Shown here one piece after another: positions 8,255-16,314 of a DNA stretch of 64,000 bases (position 1 is the first letter of the stretch; every line of letters begins with the position of its first letter). The translations under genes and the position numbers were made by a program. The notes beneath the pieces were generated by a model that was given only the letters and a program-made list of their open reading frames with translations, searched no databases and was not told the origin of the DNA. Source of the DNA: HLUCCA09 sp038757905. Its GTDB lineage: Bacteria; Pseudomonadota; Alphaproteobacteria; Rhodobacterales; Rhodobacteraceae. The stretch is taken from the NCBI GenBank assembly GCA_038757905.1, contig JBCDGG010000002.1, positions 13,365 to 77,364 on the forward strand, written 5' to 3'.

Positions 8255-8263
8255 GAGCAGGCG

Positions 8264-8935
8264 ATGGAGTGGATTGGGTTCTTCTTGGCCTTTGTGGTGT
8301 TCTTCCTGACCCACTCCGTGCCGGTCCGTCCGCCGGTACGGCCCGCGCTCGTCCGCAGGCTGGGCCCGCGGGGCTTCACGATGGCCTATTCGGCCCTGTC
8401 TCTAGCGGTTCTGGCCTGGCTCATCGTGGCGGCGGCCCGCGCGCCCTATGTGCCGCTTTGGCCATGGGCCATCTGGCAGAACCACGCGGCCCTCGCGCTG
8501 ATGTGCGCCGCCTGCGTGATCGTCGGATTGGCCATCGGGCGCCCGAACCCGTTTTCGTTCGGCGGCGCCCGGAACGAGTTGTTCGACACGGGGCGCCCCG
8601 GCATCGTGCGGCTGACGCGCCACCCGCTGCTGATCGCGCTCGCCCTCTGGTCGGGCGCCCATCTGCTTGCCAATGGAGACTTGGCGCATCTCCTCCTGTT
8701 CGGGACGTTCGGTGTCTTTGCGGTGATGGGAACGCGCCTGGTGGATCGCCGCAAGCGGAGCGATCTCGGCCCCGCATGGGCCGATCTCTGGGGGGAGGTC
8801 ACGCGCGTCCACCGGACGGACGCGATCCGCACCATCCTGAGCGAGGAAAAGGGCCGCGTGCTGGCGGGTCTTGTCCTGTTCGCGGGGCTCTTTCTTCTTC
8901 ATCCCGTGGTGATCGGCGTAAACCCCTTGCCATAG
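8264..8935 (+). CDS. nnrU: NnrU family membrane protein
   Basis: 223-residue polytopic membrane protein. The N-terminus MEWIGFFLAFVVFFLTHSVPVRPPVR and the segment TRHPLLIALALWSGAHLLANGD are characteristic of NnrU, a family related to isoprenylcysteine/thiol methyltransferase-like membrane proteins and found in denitrification gene sets. About six hydrophobic segments are visible. A Shine-Dalgarno AGGAG precedes the ATG. It closes the Rrf2-NnrS-NnrU operon. Biochemical activity is not known; involvement in nitrogen-oxide metabolism is from gene context in this family. Confidence 0.85.
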   Translation: MEWIGFFLAFVVFFLTHSVPVRPPVRPALVRRLGPRGFTMAYSALSLAVLAWLIVAAARAPYVPLWPWAIWQNHAALALMCAACVIVGLAIGRPNPFSFGGARNELFDTGRPGIVRLTRHPLLIALALWSGAHLLANGDLAHLLLFGTFGVFAVMGTRLVDRRKRSDLGPAWADLWGEVTRVHRTDAIRTILSEEKGRVLAGLVLFAGLFLLHPVVIGVNPLP

Positions 8936-9281
8936 GCGCCCGCTGTTCGGCCAAATCCGGCGCAGAGCGGCCCGGGTCGCCGCTGTAGCGCACAGAGGCC
9001 TAGGCACTGCCCCATGACGGCAATCCCCGGAGCGATGGCCCGTCGACCGCAAAGACGGTCGCACGCAGGGTGGACGCGCGAGGCCATTGCGCACGCATAG
9101 CGATCACGGTGCAGCTTGCGGGCGGTGACGCTGCCGCATCCGGTCCTCCCACCGCTCGGGCCGTGCTTGCCGGGGCGGCGCCGCGTCGCGGGCGCCGGGC
9201 GGGCCGCACGCACACCGGCTTGCCCGCCGACGGGCGGGCCGGTAGCCTTTGTCCGACAGCACAAGAGGTTGGGGGATCGCC
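8936..9281. other. Non-coding gap with GC-rich hairpins
   Basis: No supported gene in these 346 bases between nnrU and the TRAP operon. Two inverted repeats stand out: CGACCG/CGGTCG (9044-9061, 6-base loop) and GCCCGCC/GGCGGGC (9222-9239, 4-base loop). The second lies 43 bases before the dctP start and may sit in its leader. No U-tract follows either stem. No FNR box was seen. Confidence 0.4.
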
Positions 9282-10292
9282 ATGCGAAACGGATATGCAC
9301 ATCTTGCCGCGGCGACGGTGGCGTTTGCCGTCGCTGCCGGCGCCGGGGCGGCAGACGAGTGGAAGTTCAACAACGGCCTTCCGGAGGGGCGCAACGAATC
9401 CAAGCAGCTCGACGCTTTTGCCGCGGAAGTCGCCGAACTGACCTCCGGCAGCCTGGAGATCAGCGTGTTTCACGGCGGGTCGCTGAACCTCAAGAACGAA
9501 GACGTCGTGCGCTGGCTGCCGCAGGGGGCCGTCGAGATGGGGCTCGTCTGGGCCAATTATCTGGGGCGGGACGCACCGGCGATGAACGCGGTCCTGATTC
9601 AGGGCTCGGTCGGCAGCCCGGACGAGTTGATCCAGGTTCTGCCCGAAATCCAGGAGATCTACGCCGAGGAGCTGGCCGAGTGGGGGATCGTGCCTGCGGG
9701 CTATATGGCATTGCCCCTGCTGCAGGCGTCGATCTTCTGCAAGGGCGAGCCCGTCCGCACCCTGGAGGATCTCCGCTCAAAGAAGCTACGCGTCTGGAGC
9801 GGCGATCAGGTGGAGACCTTCACCAAGCTCGGCGTGCCTGCCCAGATCGTCGGCCAGACCGAACTCTACGTTGCCCTCCAGACCGGCGTTGTCGATTGCG
9901 CTGTCTACCCGGCGCTTTTTGCCCACACGATCTCGCTGCACGAGGTGACGGATTACGCCGCCTATCTCTATCCGGTCGCGGGCGTACCTTACGTGCTTGG
10001 CGTCGACGAGGAGGCCTGGGCCGGCCTCGACGAAGTGGAACGCGAGGCGATCAGCACGGCGGCGGCCAATGTCTGGGAGCGGACGAACGCCTATGATGCG
10101 GCCGAGGAGAACGAGCAGGCGGCGCGCGCCAAGCTGGGCGAGCAGGGTGTGGAGTTCCTCGACGACTTCTCGGAGGACGACCGGGCCGCCTTCCTGGAGG
10201 CAGCCTCTGCCACGTGGGAGGAGCTGGCCGCCGAAGCGGGCGGCAAGGCGCCCGACTATCGCGAGAGGATCCTCGGCGTTCTCGGACGCTAG
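9282..10292 (+). CDS. dctP: TRAP transporter periplasmic binding protein, DctP family
   Basis: 336-residue secreted binding protein with a signal peptide (MRNGYAHLAAATVAFAVAAGAGAADE, cleavage near residue 23). The mature domain shows DctP features: NESKQLDAFAAEVAELTSGSLEISVF near the N-terminus, and LEDLRSKKLRVWSGDQVETFTKLGVPAQIV, which contains the conserved arginine region that salt-bridges carboxylate ligands, followed by ELYVALQTGVVDCAVYP. The ATG at 9282 has a GGGGGA ribosome site and gives the signal peptide; the longer in-frame start at 9249 would not. It heads the DctPQM operon. Substrate is probably an organic acid, but which one cannot be told. Confidence 0.88.
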   Translation: MRNGYAHLAAATVAFAVAAGAGAADEWKFNNGLPEGRNESKQLDAFAAEVAELTSGSLEISVFHGGSLNLKNEDVVRWLPQGAVEMGLVWANYLGRDAPAMNAVLIQGSVGSPDELIQVLPEIQEIYAEELAEWGIVPAGYMALPLLQASIFCKGEPVRTLEDLRSKKLRVWSGDQVETFTKLGVPAQIVGQTELYVALQTGVVDCAVYPALFAHTISLHEVTDYAAYLYPVAGVPYVLGVDEEAWAGLDEVEREAISTAAANVWERTNAYDAAEENEQAARAKLGEQGVEFLDDFSEDDRAAFLEAASATWEELAAEAGGKAPDYRERILGVLGR

Positions 10293-10294
10293 GC

Positions 10295-10813
10295 TTGACC
10301 CGAGGCGCCGCGCCCGCGCCCTGGACGCGCCGGGCCGAGGCGGTCCTGCGTCCGCTCTGCATGGGGCTGGCCGCTTTGGCGACGCTCGCAGGCGCTGCAA
10401 TCGTGGCGCTGCTCGGCGCCAGCGTCCTTATGCGCCATGTCGCGGGCGCACCGTTCCGCTTCACCGAGGAACTGGTGGGTTTGTTCGTCACGGCGGCCTT
10501 CTTTCTGGCGCTGCCGCTCGTCACGCTCAACGGCGATCATGTCAGGGTGCGGCTGCTGGTGGCGGCCTTGCCGCCGCGCGGGGCGCGGTGGGCGCGCCTG
10601 GCTGCCGGCCTGTTCGGGATCGTCTTCTGTGTGTGGTTCGTTTGGCTCTGCCTGCCGTGGTTCGAGTTCGCCTTTGACCGCCGGATCAAGACCGAGGTCG
10701 CGCGCCTGTTGATGTATCCGTGGATGGCGCTCATGCCGCTGTCCTTGGGGCTCGCGGCCCTCGCGCTTGCCGTCCGGGCGTTCGATCCGGACGACGCCGG
10801 AGCCGCCGAATGA
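10295..10813 (+). CDS. dctQ: TRAP transporter small permease, DctQ family
   Basis: About 172 residues with four hydrophobic helices (roughly 24-50, 58-78, 96-118, 138-160), the standard DctQ layout. The segment ASVLMRHVAGAPFRFTEELVGLFVTAAFFLALP is the typical helix 1/2 region. The likely start is the TTG at 10295, two bases after the dctP stop; an internal ATG at 10361 would remove part of the first helix, and longer frames run back into dctP. Its TGA overlaps the dctM ATG. It forms the membrane complex with DctM. Confidence 0.8.
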   Translation: MTRGAAPAPWTRRAEAVLRPLCMGLAALATLAGAAIVALLGASVLMRHVAGAPFRFTEELVGLFVTAAFFLALPLVTLNGDHVRVRLLVAALPPRGARWARLAAGLFGIVFCVWFVWLCLPWFEFAFDRRIKTEVARLLMYPWMALMPLSLGLAALALAVRAFDPDDAGAAE

Positions 10814-12105
10814 CGAGCTTCTGGGCCGTCCTGCTCGGCGGGCTGACGGGGCTGGCCGGATCGGGGCTCGCCCTCGGCGCCGCGCTCGGACTGACGGGCC
10901 TGCTGCTGCTGCAGTTCGTGGCGGGCGGGGCCACCTTTGTCGCGGTCGACGCCGTTTGGAACGTGCTGAACGCCTTCACGCTCAGCGCCATCCCGCTCTT
11001 CATTATCCTTGGCGAGATCATGCTGCGAAGCGGGGTAAGCCAGCGCATTTATTCTGCGTTGACGCCCGTCTTCCGACGCGTGCCCGGCGGGTTGCTGCAC
11101 ACCAACGTCGCCGTGTGCACGCTGTTCGGGGCGGTTAGCGGATCCAGCCTGTCGACAGCCGCGGCCGTCGGCTCCGTCGCCTATCCGGAGATGACGGCGC
11201 GGGGCTATGACCGGCGCATGGTCGTGGGCTCGCTCGCGGGGGGCGGCACGCTCGGGCTGCTCATTCCGCCGAGCCTGTCGCTGCTGATCTTCGGCGCGCT
11301 GACCGAGACGTCGATCGGCCAGCTCTTTCTGGCCGGTCTTGTCCCGGGCCTGCTCTTCGCGCTGAGCTTCATGGCCTACATCCTGATCCGCACGCTGGCC
11401 CGTCCCGATGCGGTGCCGCGCGGCACGGCGGGCGCCGGCGTCGGTGCGGCGCTGCTCGGCATTCTGGGCCTCTGGCCTTTCTTCCTGCTGATCGTGGCCA
11501 TCATGGGCAGTATCGCCTTCGGCCTCGCCACCCCGACGGAGGCCGCCGGCGTCGGCGTGCTGGCCACGATTGCCGTCGGCTGGGCCTGGGGCGAGCTGAC
11601 GTGGCGCAAGCTGGTCGAGAGCTTCTTTGCCGCGGTGCTGCTCTACGCCTCGATCGCCTTTGTGGTGATGGGGGCTACCATCCTGGCGCAGGCCGTCAGC
11701 CTTCTGGCCGTGCCGCAATCCATCCTGCAGGCCGTGCAGGCGATGGATCTCGGCTCCGTCACGGTGCTGTTGCTGGTCGTTCTGGTGTATCTCGTGCTGG
11801 GCTGCTTCTTCGATGGTCTTTCGCTCATGATCATGACGCTGCCGATCGTGTTTCCGTTGCTCACCGGCTTAGGCTACGATGCGGTCTGGCTTGGCGTCAT
11901 CGTGACGATCATGATCGAAATCGGACAGGTGACGCCGCCGGTCGGCCTCAACTTGTCGGTGCTCGTCTCGGTCACGCGCGATGAGGTGCCTTTAGGGCAG
12001 GCGGCGCGTGCCACGGTGCCCTATTGGTTGATCCTTCTTGCCGGCGTCGCGGTTCTGACGGCGTTTCCCCAGCTTGCCCTGACGCTTCCGCAAACCCTGA
12101 TGTGA
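10810..12105 (+). CDS. dctM: TRAP transporter large permease, DctM family
   Basis: 431-residue integral membrane protein with around twelve helices. Family segments include NAFTLSAIPLFIILGEIMLRSG, the strongly conserved AVSGSSLSTAAAVGSVAYPEM and GGGTLGLLIPPSLSLLIFGALTETSIG, and near the C-terminus IGQVTPPVGLNLSVL. It is the ion-coupled transport subunit. The ATG at 10810 overlaps the dctQ stop (ATGA); the frame is open further upstream, but that would lie inside dctQ. The complete three-gene unit has no regulator of its own nearby. Confidence 0.9.
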   Translation: MTSFWAVLLGGLTGLAGSGLALGAALGLTGLLLLQFVAGGATFVAVDAVWNVLNAFTLSAIPLFIILGEIMLRSGVSQRIYSALTPVFRRVPGGLLHTNVAVCTLFGAVSGSSLSTAAAVGSVAYPEMTARGYDRRMVVGSLAGGGTLGLLIPPSLSLLIFGALTETSIGQLFLAGLVPGLLFALSFMAYILIRTLARPDAVPRGTAGAGVGAALLGILGLWPFFLLIVAIMGSIAFGLATPTEAAGVGVLATIAVGWAWGELTWRKLVESFFAAVLLYASIAFVVMGATILAQAVSLLAVPQSILQAVQAMDLGSVTVLLLVVLVYLVLGCFFDGLSLMIMTLPIVFPLLTGLGYDAVWLGVIVTIMIEIGQVTPPVGLNLSVLVSVTRDEVPLGQAARATVPYWLILLAGVAVLTAFPQLALTLPQTLM

Positions 12106-12208
12106 CGCGGGATCGAGCCCGTGCCGGCGCAGCCCGGCCTGCCGCCGTACAAAGGCCCGATTTGCCGCCTAGGTCCACGGCATATGCGCAAGACCGGGTG
12201 AGACGCAC

Positions 12209-13537
12209 ATGACCGCGGTTGATCAAACGTTTCGCTACACGGGCGCCTCGGCGCTCCGGACGGGGCGCGACGCCACCTCGCTCGCGCTTGTCGGCGAGGC
12301 GGACGGGACGGATGCGCCCGTCTTTCTGAGGGCCAGGGCCCGCGATCCCTTTGTAACGGCGCGCGGGCTGCGCGCCGTCACGGAGATCGTCGGATCGCGG
12401 TTCTACGTCCCCCCGGCCATGGTGGCGCGGATCCTGCGGGAGGCCGATCCGGTGGTGACCGTGGGGGCCGAGACCCTCCGCTTCGAAGGGTTCTCTGCCT
12501 GCTGCAGCGCTTTCGCGCGGCTCGATCTTTCCAGCGAGGCCCTGGATGTGGACGCGCGCAGCAAAGGCACCACGAATGTCGACTTCGGGCCGGAGTTGCG
12601 GGCCGCGCTCGCCTCCGTCGGACGCGACGCAACGCTCGACCTGACAGTCGGGGCTGACGCGGTCACGCTCGCGCGCGACGGGCGGCACTATGTCGAGCGC
12701 AAGGTGCCGCTGCCCCTACGCTGGATCAAAGGCTTTGGCGAGGTTCAGGTCGCCATGGCGGGAATGGAGCCTGCCTTTGTTCTCCGCGGCGTCGTCGCGC
12801 AGCGGTTCTTGCGCAGTTTGCCCCGGAGCAAGAGCGATCATCTCCAGTGGCTGACGATGGCGGGCGATAGCTTGCGGGCCGCGGCGCGGGAAAACCGGGG
12901 CGCCGTGCCCCTGCGCGGGGCGCATCGCCTTCGGGTGCTCGAACCGCTGATCGGTCTGGCAGACACCCTCGCCGTGCATGTCAACCGGGCCACGGGCGCG
13001 ACGGGTTGGATCGCACATATCGGCGCGCAGCGGTTCTGCCTCGTGCTCAATCAGGACCCGTGGCGCGGGTTCTCCGGCGACGGCGGGCTGCTGTCGCGCG
13101 CGCATGGAGCATCTGAGGCTGCGGTCGCCCGTGTGCGCGCCCAGCTGCACTGGCAGGACAGGATCGAACCCCGGGCCCTGGCCGAGACAACGGGGCTGGA
13201 GGAGAACGAGGCGCGTGACGCGCTCGCGCATCTGGCGGCACTCGGGCTGGTCGGGTTCGATCTAAGCGATGGCGCGTACTTCCATCGCGTGCTGCCCTTC
13301 GGCGGCAAGAGCCTGCAGGCGCTGAACCCCCGCCTGAAGGCGGCCGAAGCGCTTGTGGGCCATGTCCGGCGCGTCGAAGGCGGGGCCGAGTTGGACAGCG
13401 ATGGCGCGACGCACCGCATCACGCAAACCGAGACCGGCTGGCGCTGTACCTGCCCCTGGTTCGCCCGCTACGGCGGCCGCCGCGGACCGTGCAAGCACGT
13501 GCTCGCCACGGAGATGGTCATGGAGCATTGGGCATGA
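12209..13537 (+). CDS. SWIM zinc-finger domain protein
   Basis: 442-residue cytoplasmic protein. The C-terminus carries a SWIM zinc finger: CTCPWFARYGGRRGPCKHVLA supplies the CxC...CxH ligands (about residues 412-432). A helical, winged-helix-like stretch precedes it (about 305-350, RALAETTGLEENEARDALAHLAALGLVGFDL). The N-terminal 200 residues are not recognised. SWIM domains bind nucleic acid or protein. Its stop overlaps the start of the large DUF6493-like gene by ATGA, so the two are probably translated together and act together. Such SWIM proteins occur in other bacteria beside large repeat-containing proteins and MoxR/VWA genes; none of the latter is here. Role unknown. Confidence 0.72.
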   Translation: MTAVDQTFRYTGASALRTGRDATSLALVGEADGTDAPVFLRARARDPFVTARGLRAVTEIVGSRFYVPPAMVARILREADPVVTVGAETLRFEGFSACCSAFARLDLSSEALDVDARSKGTTNVDFGPELRAALASVGRDATLDLTVGADAVTLARDGRHYVERKVPLPLRWIKGFGEVQVAMAGMEPAFVLRGVVAQRFLRSLPRSKSDHLQWLTMAGDSLRAAARENRGAVPLRGAHRLRVLEPLIGLADTLAVHVNRATGATGWIAHIGAQRFCLVLNQDPWRGFSGDGGLLSRAHGASEAAVARVRAQLHWQDRIEPRALAETTGLEENEARDALAHLAALGLVGFDLSDGAYFHRVLPFGGKSLQALNPRLKAAEALVGHVRRVEGGAELDSDGATHRITQTETGWRCTCPWFARYGGRRGPCKHVLATEMVMEHWA

Positions 13538-16206
13538 CCGAGGACGAACTGATCGCATTCATGCGCACCGCCTCGGGTCCTGCTGTTCTGGACCGCCTGT
13601 CCGCCATCCCGGCGGCGGACAGGCGCGCCTATGCCCCCGCAATGCTGGCCCTCTACAAGTCGGTCGACCGGGCGTGGCTGGCTCGGGAGCCCGCCGGGCC
13701 ACGCGTCGCCGATAGCGACGCCGTCATCGTCGGGGTGCTGGCGACGGCCACGCTCTCTGAGTTGAAGAAGCTCTCCTTCGGCCCGTTCCCGGGCGACCTT
13801 CCGCTGGAGCAGGTGATCGGCGCCCTCAAACCGGATTGGGCCGAAGCCTGGGTGGCGTGGCTGATCGAGACGCGCCCGATCCTGACAGGGCGCCTCGCGC
13901 CATTGTGGGAGAGCGGGTTGATTCCGCGCCCGACGGGCGACGCCTTCATCCTTGGCCACTACGCGCTGGGCCATTTCGGCTGGCAGCCGGAGGCCCATCC
14001 GGCGTTCTTCGAAACAGACGTCTGGCGCTTCTTCGAGGTGGAAGGCGGGGGGGAGTTCAGCCTCGCCGCCCACGACAAATACGCGAACGCGGAAACAGGG
14101 ACCTGGGCGTACCAGCTGCTTGCGGAGGCGCGCACCGGGCGGCTGGATCGCGCCCGCCTGCTCGACGCCTCGCTCGACACGTTGGAGCGGGACTTCGCGC
14201 CATTCCGGGCGGGGTGGTACTCACGTTTCCACACGGCCCTTGAGCCGACGGCCGAGGAACAGAGGGCGCGGGCCGGGCGGTACCTTGTGCTGCTGTCGTC
14301 CACGGTCTCCCCGACCGTGTCGTTTGCCCTGAAGGCAGTCACACACCTGGAGAAAGCCGGCGCGCTGGCCCCGGGCGAACTGCTCGCGGCGTTGGACACG
14401 CCGTTGCAGGCCCGGCAGAAATCCACCTGCCTCGGCGCGCTGAAGCTTGTCGCGGCGGCGGCCAAGCGGGATCCGGGCTTGCGGGCCCAGGCAGCGCACG
14501 GCGCCGCGCGCGCCCTGGTGAGTGAAGCCGCGGAAGTGCAGGCCAAGGCGCTCGATCTGATCGAGGCGCTTGCCGATGGCGCAGATACCGGGCTGCGCTC
14601 GACGCTGGCGGAGTACTTGCCCGTCGTCGCGCCCTCGGTGCGGGGGCGGCTTTCCGCGCTGGCGGAGGAAGACGCCGCGCCGCCTCAGGTGGAGGCGGAG
14701 GGCGTGGAAGGCGCGCGGCCCGCGCAACCGATCTCGCTCGTCGAAACCGCGGCCGATGCGCTGTCGCTCTTCCTGTCCGTCCTGGAGCAGTGCCGCGATC
14801 CGTTCGACATCGAGCGCGCGATGGACGGTCTGTCCCGCCACGGCGCGGCGCTGAGGGCGGATGAAACAGCGCTCTCTCCCCTCAGAAAGCGCGCGCAGCA
14901 GGTCTGGAAGAACCCGGGCGATTCCGAAACCCGCGCGGTGCTGGCGTTGACGGGGCGCGCCCTGGCCGAAGGCGTGACCTTCGACGCCTTGGTCGGGTCC
15001 TCCCTCCACGATGAGGCCGGCCACAGCCTTGGGCAAAGCCGCTTCTCGCATGTGCAGTTCCAACGCAATGCGGAGGTGATTGCGCAGATTCTGGATGGCG
15101 CGCGCCTTCCCATGCTGTCTGCACCGTCGGAGACGTCGGGATGCGTCGCGCCGAGCGATCTGGTTGCACGTCTGGTCGCCTATCGTGCAGCCGGGCGCGC
15201 ACCGGGCTCGACCGATCTGTCGCTGGCGCTCCTGCGGCTGGCGCAGGGCGGACGGGCGGAGGCGCTGGCCTCGATGGATCCCCTGTCGGAGAGCGACCGG
15301 GCCGTTGCCTACGCCCTTGGGGGGCGTCAAACGCCGGGGGCATCCGCTTGCCTATGGGCGGCGGCCTGGGCCGCGCGTCAACCGGCGGAAGCGGATGCCA
15401 CTGTCGCTGCGCTCTTTGACCCGCCGCAACCGGATTGCGGGATTCCCGCCGCCATGGAGTTGAAGGTGACACGGAGCGAATCCAACGGCTACCACTGGAT
15501 CTTTGTCGATGTGGCCGTCGCGCCGCCGGAACCGGATGCTCCGGCTGCGGCGCTTCCGGCGATGTTCTATCCGAAATCCCGGTACACGCAGTACCACGAC
15601 ACCGCCTGCGGCTGGCAGTATCCGGACGTCGCTTGGGCCAGTCTCGTCCTGCCCGCCTGGCAGGCGCCGTTCTTCCGGCAGGCGCTTCTGTCGATGGACA
15701 CCATGCAGAAGCTCAGCGACCATTACTGTGCGGCCTTTCTGGAGCCGTTCTTTCGCCCCGGGCCGGCCGTCGGCACGCTCGGAGCCGCAACGCTGGCCTA
15801 TTACATGGCCTCCGAGGACAAGGGCGTGGCAGCCCTTGCCGCCGACGCGGTGGTATCGCTTGCCGCCGAAGAGCGGATCACGCCGTGCGACCTGGCGGGC
15901 GGCCTGCTGCCGTTTCTAGCGTCGAACGCTCTGCCGACCGGCCGTTGGACGAAGGGCTTCACCACGATCGCGGGCGCGTCGTCAGGCGCAGCCGACTTTG
16001 TCCGCGCGACGATCACGGACGTTCTCGGCCGTTTGGGCGAGGCCGAGGCCCGCGACATGGGGGGCATGCTGGAGCTCCTCTACGAGCTGCACGTCGCCTC
16101 GCAGACCGCGCCGCAGCACCCCGCCGCGTTGGGGTTCCTGCGGGCGGCGGGACAAGGCGGCAAGGTGGGCAAGTTCTCCAAGCGGCTTCTGCAGCTTGCG
16201 GCGTGA
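13534..16206 (+). CDS. Large DUF6493-like protein, partner of SWIM protein
   Basis: 890-residue, mostly helical soluble protein without signal peptide or membrane segments. The N-terminal 350 residues look like helical repeats (FILGHYALGHFGWQPEAHPAFFE; SSTVSPTVSFALKAVTHLEKAGAL, then a HEAT-like stretch around 315-380). A linker rich in Glu/Ala (about 385-405) follows, then a second half ending GKFSKRLLQLAA. The pairing with a SWIM protein and the overall size match DUF6493 family proteins, recognised from memory rather than by search. The start at 13534 is fixed by the ATGA overlap. No catalytic motif was found. Function unknown; a scaffold in an uncharacterised two-protein system is a reasonable inference. 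Confidence 0.6.
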   Translation: MTEDELIAFMRTASGPAVLDRLSAIPAADRRAYAPAMLALYKSVDRAWLAREPAGPRVADSDAVIVGVLATATLSELKKLSFGPFPGDLPLEQVIGALKPDWAEAWVAWLIETRPILTGRLAPLWESGLIPRPTGDAFILGHYALGHFGWQPEAHPAFFETDVWRFFEVEGGGEFSLAAHDKYANAETGTWAYQLLAEARTGRLDRARLLDASLDTLERDFAPFRAGWYSRFHTALEPTAEEQRARAGRYLVLLSSTVSPTVSFALKAVTHLEKAGALAPGELLAALDTPLQARQKSTCLGALKLVAAAAKRDPGLRAQAAHGAARALVSEAAEVQAKALDLIEALADGADTGLRSTLAEYLPVVAPSVRGRLSALAEEDAAPPQVEAEGVEGARPAQPISLVETAADALSLFLSVLEQCRDPFDIERAMDGLSRHGAALRADETALSPLRKRAQQVWKNPGDSETRAVLALTGRALAEGVTFDALVGSSLHDEAGHSLGQSRFSHVQFQRNAEVIAQILDGARLPMLSAPSETSGCVAPSDLVARLVAYRAAGRAPGSTDLSLALLRLAQGGRAEALASMDPLSESDRAVAYALGGRQTPGASACLWAAAWAARQPAEADATVAALFDPPQPDCGIPAAMELKVTRSESNGYHWIFVDVAVAPPEPDAPAAALPAMFYPKSRYTQYHDTACGWQYPDVAWASLVLPAWQAPFFRQALLSMDTMQKLSDHYCAAFLEPFFRPGPAVGTLGAATLAYYMASEDKGVAALAADAVVSLAAEERITPCDLAGGLLPFLASNALPTGRWTKGFTTIAGASSGAADFVRATITDVLGRLGEAEARDMGGMLELLYELHVASQTAPQHPAALGFLRAAGQGGKVGKFSKRLLQLAA

Positions 16207-16314
16207 TGGCCGCGGCCGTCAGGGCGGCTGATCCGAAAAACTGACACCACACACCGCCCGACCAGTGGCGAAGGTTGGGGGCTGTCCCTGCGGCGCTGGG
16301 ACGTTCGGTGGGCG

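Noticed and set aside
9044..9061. Hairpin CGACCG/CGGTCG as an intrinsic terminator of nnrU
   Set aside because: It lies over 100 bases after the nnrU stop and lacks a U-run. Only noted as an inverted repeat.
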